Source: Acidovorax sp. T1 (GTDB lineage Bacteria > Pseudomonadota > Gammaproteobacteria > Burkholderiales > Burkholderiaceae_C). From it: DNA of 64,000 nucleotides. This document shows, piece by piece, positions 61,513 through 64,000 of this stretch. Under the pieces are notes generated by a model. It did no database searches. It was not told where the DNA came from and saw only the letters and a program-made list of their open reading frames with translations. The stretch covers positions 2,860,001 to 2,924,000 of the forward strand of contig NZ_CP021648.1 in the NCBI RefSeq assembly GCF_002176815.1, read 5' to 3'. The first letter of the stretch is position 1. The number at the start of each line of letters is the position of its first letter. The position numbers and the translations under genes were made by a program.

Positions 61513-61536
61513 CGAATCGAATCGAATCGAATCGAA
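61513..61536. repeat. Pentanucleotide tandem repeat (CGAAT, 4.8 copies)
   Basis: CGAATCGAATCGAATCGAAT followed by CGAA. Located 186 bases upstream of the acnA start (minus strand). Confidence 0.95.
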
Positions 61537-61830
61537 CGCCTGCGCCATTCCATTCAGGCCACCGCAGACCCTGCGCATTCAAGGCGAATAATTGTTGCCC
61601 GTGTAACTGTGGATTGCAATCAAAACAACGTGTCGCCAGACCCTTCCCTCACGCCACGAGGATATTGGGCACCCCCACCGACATCACCTCGTAAAAACCA
61701 GCAGAAACTGGCCATGGAATCGTTTGTTCCGGCCCATCATTTCACAGCCGAAGCCTGGCAAACCCTGGCACGCCTTTGCCATCCCGAGGCGCAAAAGCCC
61801 GCCATCCTCGGCATCGGAATGGCCACCCAT

Positions 61831-61859
61831 AAAAAAAGTCCGCCAAGGCGGACTTTTTT
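61831..61859. terminator. Bidirectional terminator after the H-NS-like gene
   Basis: AAAAAAAGTCCGCC-AA-GGCGGACTTTTTT. A and T runs on both sides; ends the hns-like transcript on the minus strand. Confidence 0.9.
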
Positions 61860-61878
61860 GAATGAATGCACACCCCGG

Positions 61879-62166
61879 TTAAATGGCAAACTGCTCACGG
61901 CTTTCGTTCTGGATCCACTTTGGTGGTTTGCCGCGGCCGGTCCAAGTCTGGCCGGTAGCGGGATTGCGGTATTTGGGGGCCACCTTGGAGCCAGCGCCGG
62001 CACTGCGCGCCCGGCCCGTGGGAAACACGTCTTGCGCTGTCAAACCAAACTCTGTCACCAGCGCACGAACCTGTGCAACCGCTTCCGAGAGCTCATTGCG
62101 CCGGGCTTCGTTGATTTTCTGCTCAAGGGCTTCACGCTGCTTCAGGAGTTCTTTGTAGCTGGACAT
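61879..62166 (-). CDS. H-NS histone-like family DNA-binding protein
   Basis: 95 residues. Short betaproteobacterial H-NS type: N-terminal coiled coil MSSYKELLKQREALEQKINE, then basic linker ending RARSAGAGSKVAPKYRNP and the DNA-binding ATGQTWTGRGKPPKWIQN (compare TWTGRGRxPKWI). The core TGRGKPPKW is the minor-groove AT-hook-like motif. Silences AT-rich or acquired DNA. Start 62166 is the first ATG of the family N-terminus; the longer frame lacks it. Confidence 0.93.
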   Translation of the reverse strand: MSSYKELLKQREALEQKINEARRNELSEAVAQVRALVTEFGLTAQDVFPTGRARSAGAGSKVAPKYRNPATGQTWTGRGKPPKWIQNESREQFAI

Positions 62167-62291
62167 GGTGTGTAACAAAAGTAATTGCGAAGGAGCCTGC
62201 ATTATAGGAATAATGCGCGCACTGTGCACGCAGCCTCCCATTAGCGGTCCATTCCACCCATCATTTTCGTCACGGGGGCCACGCTCAATAT

Positions 62292-63596
62292 TCAATCTTG
62301 CTCAACCTGGGGGTCCGGCTGCGCAAGCACCTTATCAATACGCTTGCCGTCCAGGTCCAGAATTTCGAATATCCACCCGGCACAGGCAATACGCTCGGCA
62401 ACTTCGGGCAAATGACCGGTTTCTGCCATCAACAAGCCTGCGAGCGTGTTATAGCGTCCCCGGTCTTCTTCGGGTAAATCCCGAATATCGAGCCTGGCCT
62501 TAAGTTCGGTCACGGGCATCAAGCCATCGAGCAGCCAGGTGCCATCGTCACGCCGGGTTGCCCATGCATCGGCGGATGCGCCCGGCTGCAATTCCCCGGT
62601 AATGGCTTCCAGCAAATCGCGCGGCGTCATGATGCCCTGCACCACGCCATATTCATCCACCACGAATACCATGCGCCCCGACCGCGCGCGAAACTGCTCC
62701 AGCAATTCCATCCCGCTCAGGGTTTCGGGCAGAAAGGCGGCGGGCTGCGCATACGACTCCACGCTGCCAGGCGCCTCGGGGCCCAGTTCCAGCATGCGCG
62801 CCACGCTGATCACGCCCACCACTTCATCGAGCGAACCCCGGCACACCGGGTACCAGGAATGGGCGCCACGGTCCCCGCCGGAGCCCGCCATGCGCAGGCC
62901 TTCAAGCACCGAGAGACCCGCATCGAGCCATTGCACATCGGTGCGCGGCACCATCAGCGACGTCAGCGGCCGGTCGTCCAGGCGAAACACGTTTTGCACC
63001 ATCTGGTGCTCGTGGTGCTCGATCACACCGGCATCACGTCCTTCTTCGAGGCTGGCGGCAATCTCCTCTTCAGTCACCATCCGGCCTGCGTCGTTGTCCA
63101 CCCGCAGCAGCTTGAGCACCCCCTGGGTGGACAGCGCCAGCAGACGCACGAAGGGCTTGGCGACCTGGGCCACCCAGGTCATGGGGCGCGCCACGAACCG
63201 GGCCACAGATTCCGGATACAGCTGGCCAATGCGCTTGGGCACCAGTTCGCCAAACACAATGGTGATGAAGGTAATGATGGTGACCACAATGGCCGTGGCG
63301 CTCACACTGGCCGCGCTCTCGGGAACGCCCAGGGTCTGCAGCCACAAGCCCAGATCGCTGCTGAAAGCGGCTTCGCCAATGATGCCGTTGAGCATGCCGA
63401 TGGAGGTAATGCCCACTTGCACCGACGACAGGAACTGCGTGGGGTTGTCGAGTAAGGTCAGGGCAGCCTGCGCGCCCTTGTCGCCACCCTCCGCCATGGC
63501 AACCAACCGGGATTTGCGGCTGGACGCCAAGGCCAGTTCCGACATGGCAAACACGCCATTGAGCAGCGTCAGCAGCGTGATCAGCAGAAAATCCAT
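62292..63596 (-). CDS. CNNM/CorC-type transporter with CBS pair
   Basis: 434 residues, often labelled hemolysin-related. N-terminal CNNM membrane domain with four helices (MDFLLITLLTLLNGVFAMSE, about 1-19; FLSSVQVGITSIGMLNGIIG; ATAIVVTIITFITIVFGELVPKR), then paired CBS domains (MVPRTDVQWLDAGLSVLEGL; VDEYGVVQGIMTPRDLLEAI) and a CorC C-terminal domain. Probably magnesium/cobalt efflux. Divergent from apaH. Confidence 0.93.
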   Translation of the reverse strand: MDFLLITLLTLLNGVFAMSELALASSRKSRLVAMAEGGDKGAQAALTLLDNPTQFLSSVQVGITSIGMLNGIIGEAAFSSDLGLWLQTLGVPESAASVSATAIVVTIITFITIVFGELVPKRIGQLYPESVARFVARPMTWVAQVAKPFVRLLALSTQGVLKLLRVDNDAGRMVTEEEIAASLEEGRDAGVIEHHEHQMVQNVFRLDDRPLTSLMVPRTDVQWLDAGLSVLEGLRMAGSGGDRGAHSWYPVCRGSLDEVVGVISVARMLELGPEAPGSVESYAQPAAFLPETLSGMELLEQFRARSGRMVFVVDEYGVVQGIMTPRDLLEAITGELQPGASADAWATRRDDGTWLLDGLMPVTELKARLDIRDLPEEDRGRYNTLAGLLMAETGHLPEVAERIACAGWIFEILDLDGKRIDKVLAQPDPQVEQD

Positions 63597-63620
63597 GAAT
63601 CAAAAGGTAAGAAGAACACC

Positions 63621-64000
63621 ATGGCACTTTACTGTATTGGCGACATCCAGGGTTGCGACAGCGCACTGGGGCGCCTGCTCGATCGGATCGGCTTTTCTGC
63701 AAGCCGCGATACCGTCTATCTTCTGGGCGACCTCGTCAACCGGGGGCCGGACTCCGCTGCCGTGCTGCGCCGCTGCATGGCGCACGGCGATGCCCTGCGC
63801 CCCCTGCTGGGCAACCATGACCTGCACCTGCTGGCAGCCGCCCATGGCGCCCGCAAACCCTCGCGGCGCGACACGCTGGCCAGCGTGCTCCATGCCCCGG
63901 ACCGCGATGCACTGCTGCAATGGCTGCGCCTGCAGCCACTGGCCCGCCAGCATGTGCACGGCGGACAGGCTTTGCTGATGGTGCATGCCGGCGTCCTGCC
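63621..64000 (+). CDS. apaH: Diadenosine tetraphosphatase ApaH (cut by window end)
   Basis: The first 126 residues are visible. Symmetrical hydrolase of Ap4A to two ADP. Metallophosphatase motifs ALYCIGDIQGCDSALGRLLD (GDxxG, about 2-21), LLGDLVNRGPDSAAVLRR (GDxVxRGP) and LLGNHDLHLLAAAHG (GNHD). The later motif HAG is near residue 122. Start 63621 is preceded by GGTAAGAAGA. The rest lies beyond the window. Confidence 0.95.
   Translation, partial: MALYCIGDIQGCDSALGRLLDRIGFSASRDTVYLLGDLVNRGPDSAAVLRRCMAHGDALRPLLGNHDLHLLAAAHGARKPSRRDTLASVLHAPDRDALLQWLRLQPLARQHVHGGQALLMVHAGVL

Larger units (their letters stand above)
61328..61878. other. Intergenic region between acnA and the H-NS-like gene
   Basis: 551 bases. 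Holds the acnA promoter region, a CGAAT pentanucleotide repeat (61513-61536) and the terminator at 61831. A plus-strand frame from about 61713 (MESFVPAHHFTAEAWQTLAR) is open into the terminator but has no ribosome site or recognisable family, so it is not called a gene. Confidence 0.55.

Noticed and set aside
61713..61860. Plus-strand frame starting MESFVPAHHFTAEAW in the acnA-hns gap
   Set aside because: No ribosome site or recognisable family, and the frame runs into a terminator and then through the antisense of the H-NS-like gene.
1..64000. Insertion sequences, prophage, rRNA operons
   Set aside because: No transposase, integrase, phage structural gene or rRNA sequence was recognised on either strand.

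Overview
The window is high-GC, densely packed bacterial chromosome from a betaproteobacterium, most likely a member of the Comamonadaceae close to Acidovorax. Supporting points are the hda / HAD hydrolase / pcnB / folK block opposite purM, the DUF3579 gene beside argD-argF, a short H-NS-like protein, a Bug-type solute receptor, the kynB-kynU-kynA and glutarate clusters, and many copies of a short intergenic repeat built on AGCGCTT...AAGCGCT with flanking TAGC and GCTAT blocks. The assignment rests on family recognition by eye; no search was run.

Layout. 1-3000: end of hemD, then hemX and hemY. 3200-5900: cytochrome b561, two YceI proteins, an SDR oxidoreductase. 6100-10100: valS and galU. 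10200-20070: an accessory block, read entirely on the plus strand, with a Sir2 protein carrying an FtsK-gamma-like domain, a double AAA+ ATPase, a DUF2779 nuclease, a WYL regulator and two DUF262 proteins; the last five form one tight operon. 20150-22100: tusA-like gene, NUDIX hydrolase, cysM, tRNA-Leu(CAA). 22270-26490: small unknown gene, then a glutarate catabolism cluster (LysR, gcdH, CoA transferase). 26500-34800: sugar efflux MFS, unknown gene, cheV, a lipoprotein, a DUF4124 protein, an epimerase, a ferredoxin-type reductase, a Bug receptor. 34900-41000: folK, pcnB, HAD, hda, purM, perM-like. 41000-48300: esterase, isochorismatase / DJ-1 / GlxA cluster, usp, SirB1, murJ, rpsT. 48400-55600: DUF3579, argD, argF, a MASE2-GGDEF cyclase, kynB, kynU, kynA. 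55700-64000: MFS, FAD monooxygenase, acnA, hns-like, CNNM/CBS protein, start of apaH.

Most of the window is conserved housekeeping. The accessory block at 10-20 kb is the main candidate for a new system: the content (Sir2, AAA+, RecB-like nuclease with RNase H-like domain, WYL, DUF262/HNH) is typical of anti-phage or restriction loci, and I do not recognise this combination as a described system. The second theme is repeats. At least thirteen intergenic copies of the AGCGCTT palindrome lie in 64 kb, often touching start or stop codons, and repeat-derived sequence has become part of coding regions: a REP-type palindrome in valS, and copies of the AGCGCTT family in argF and (decayed) in acnA. 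No insertion sequence, CRISPR array, rRNA or intact prophage was seen.
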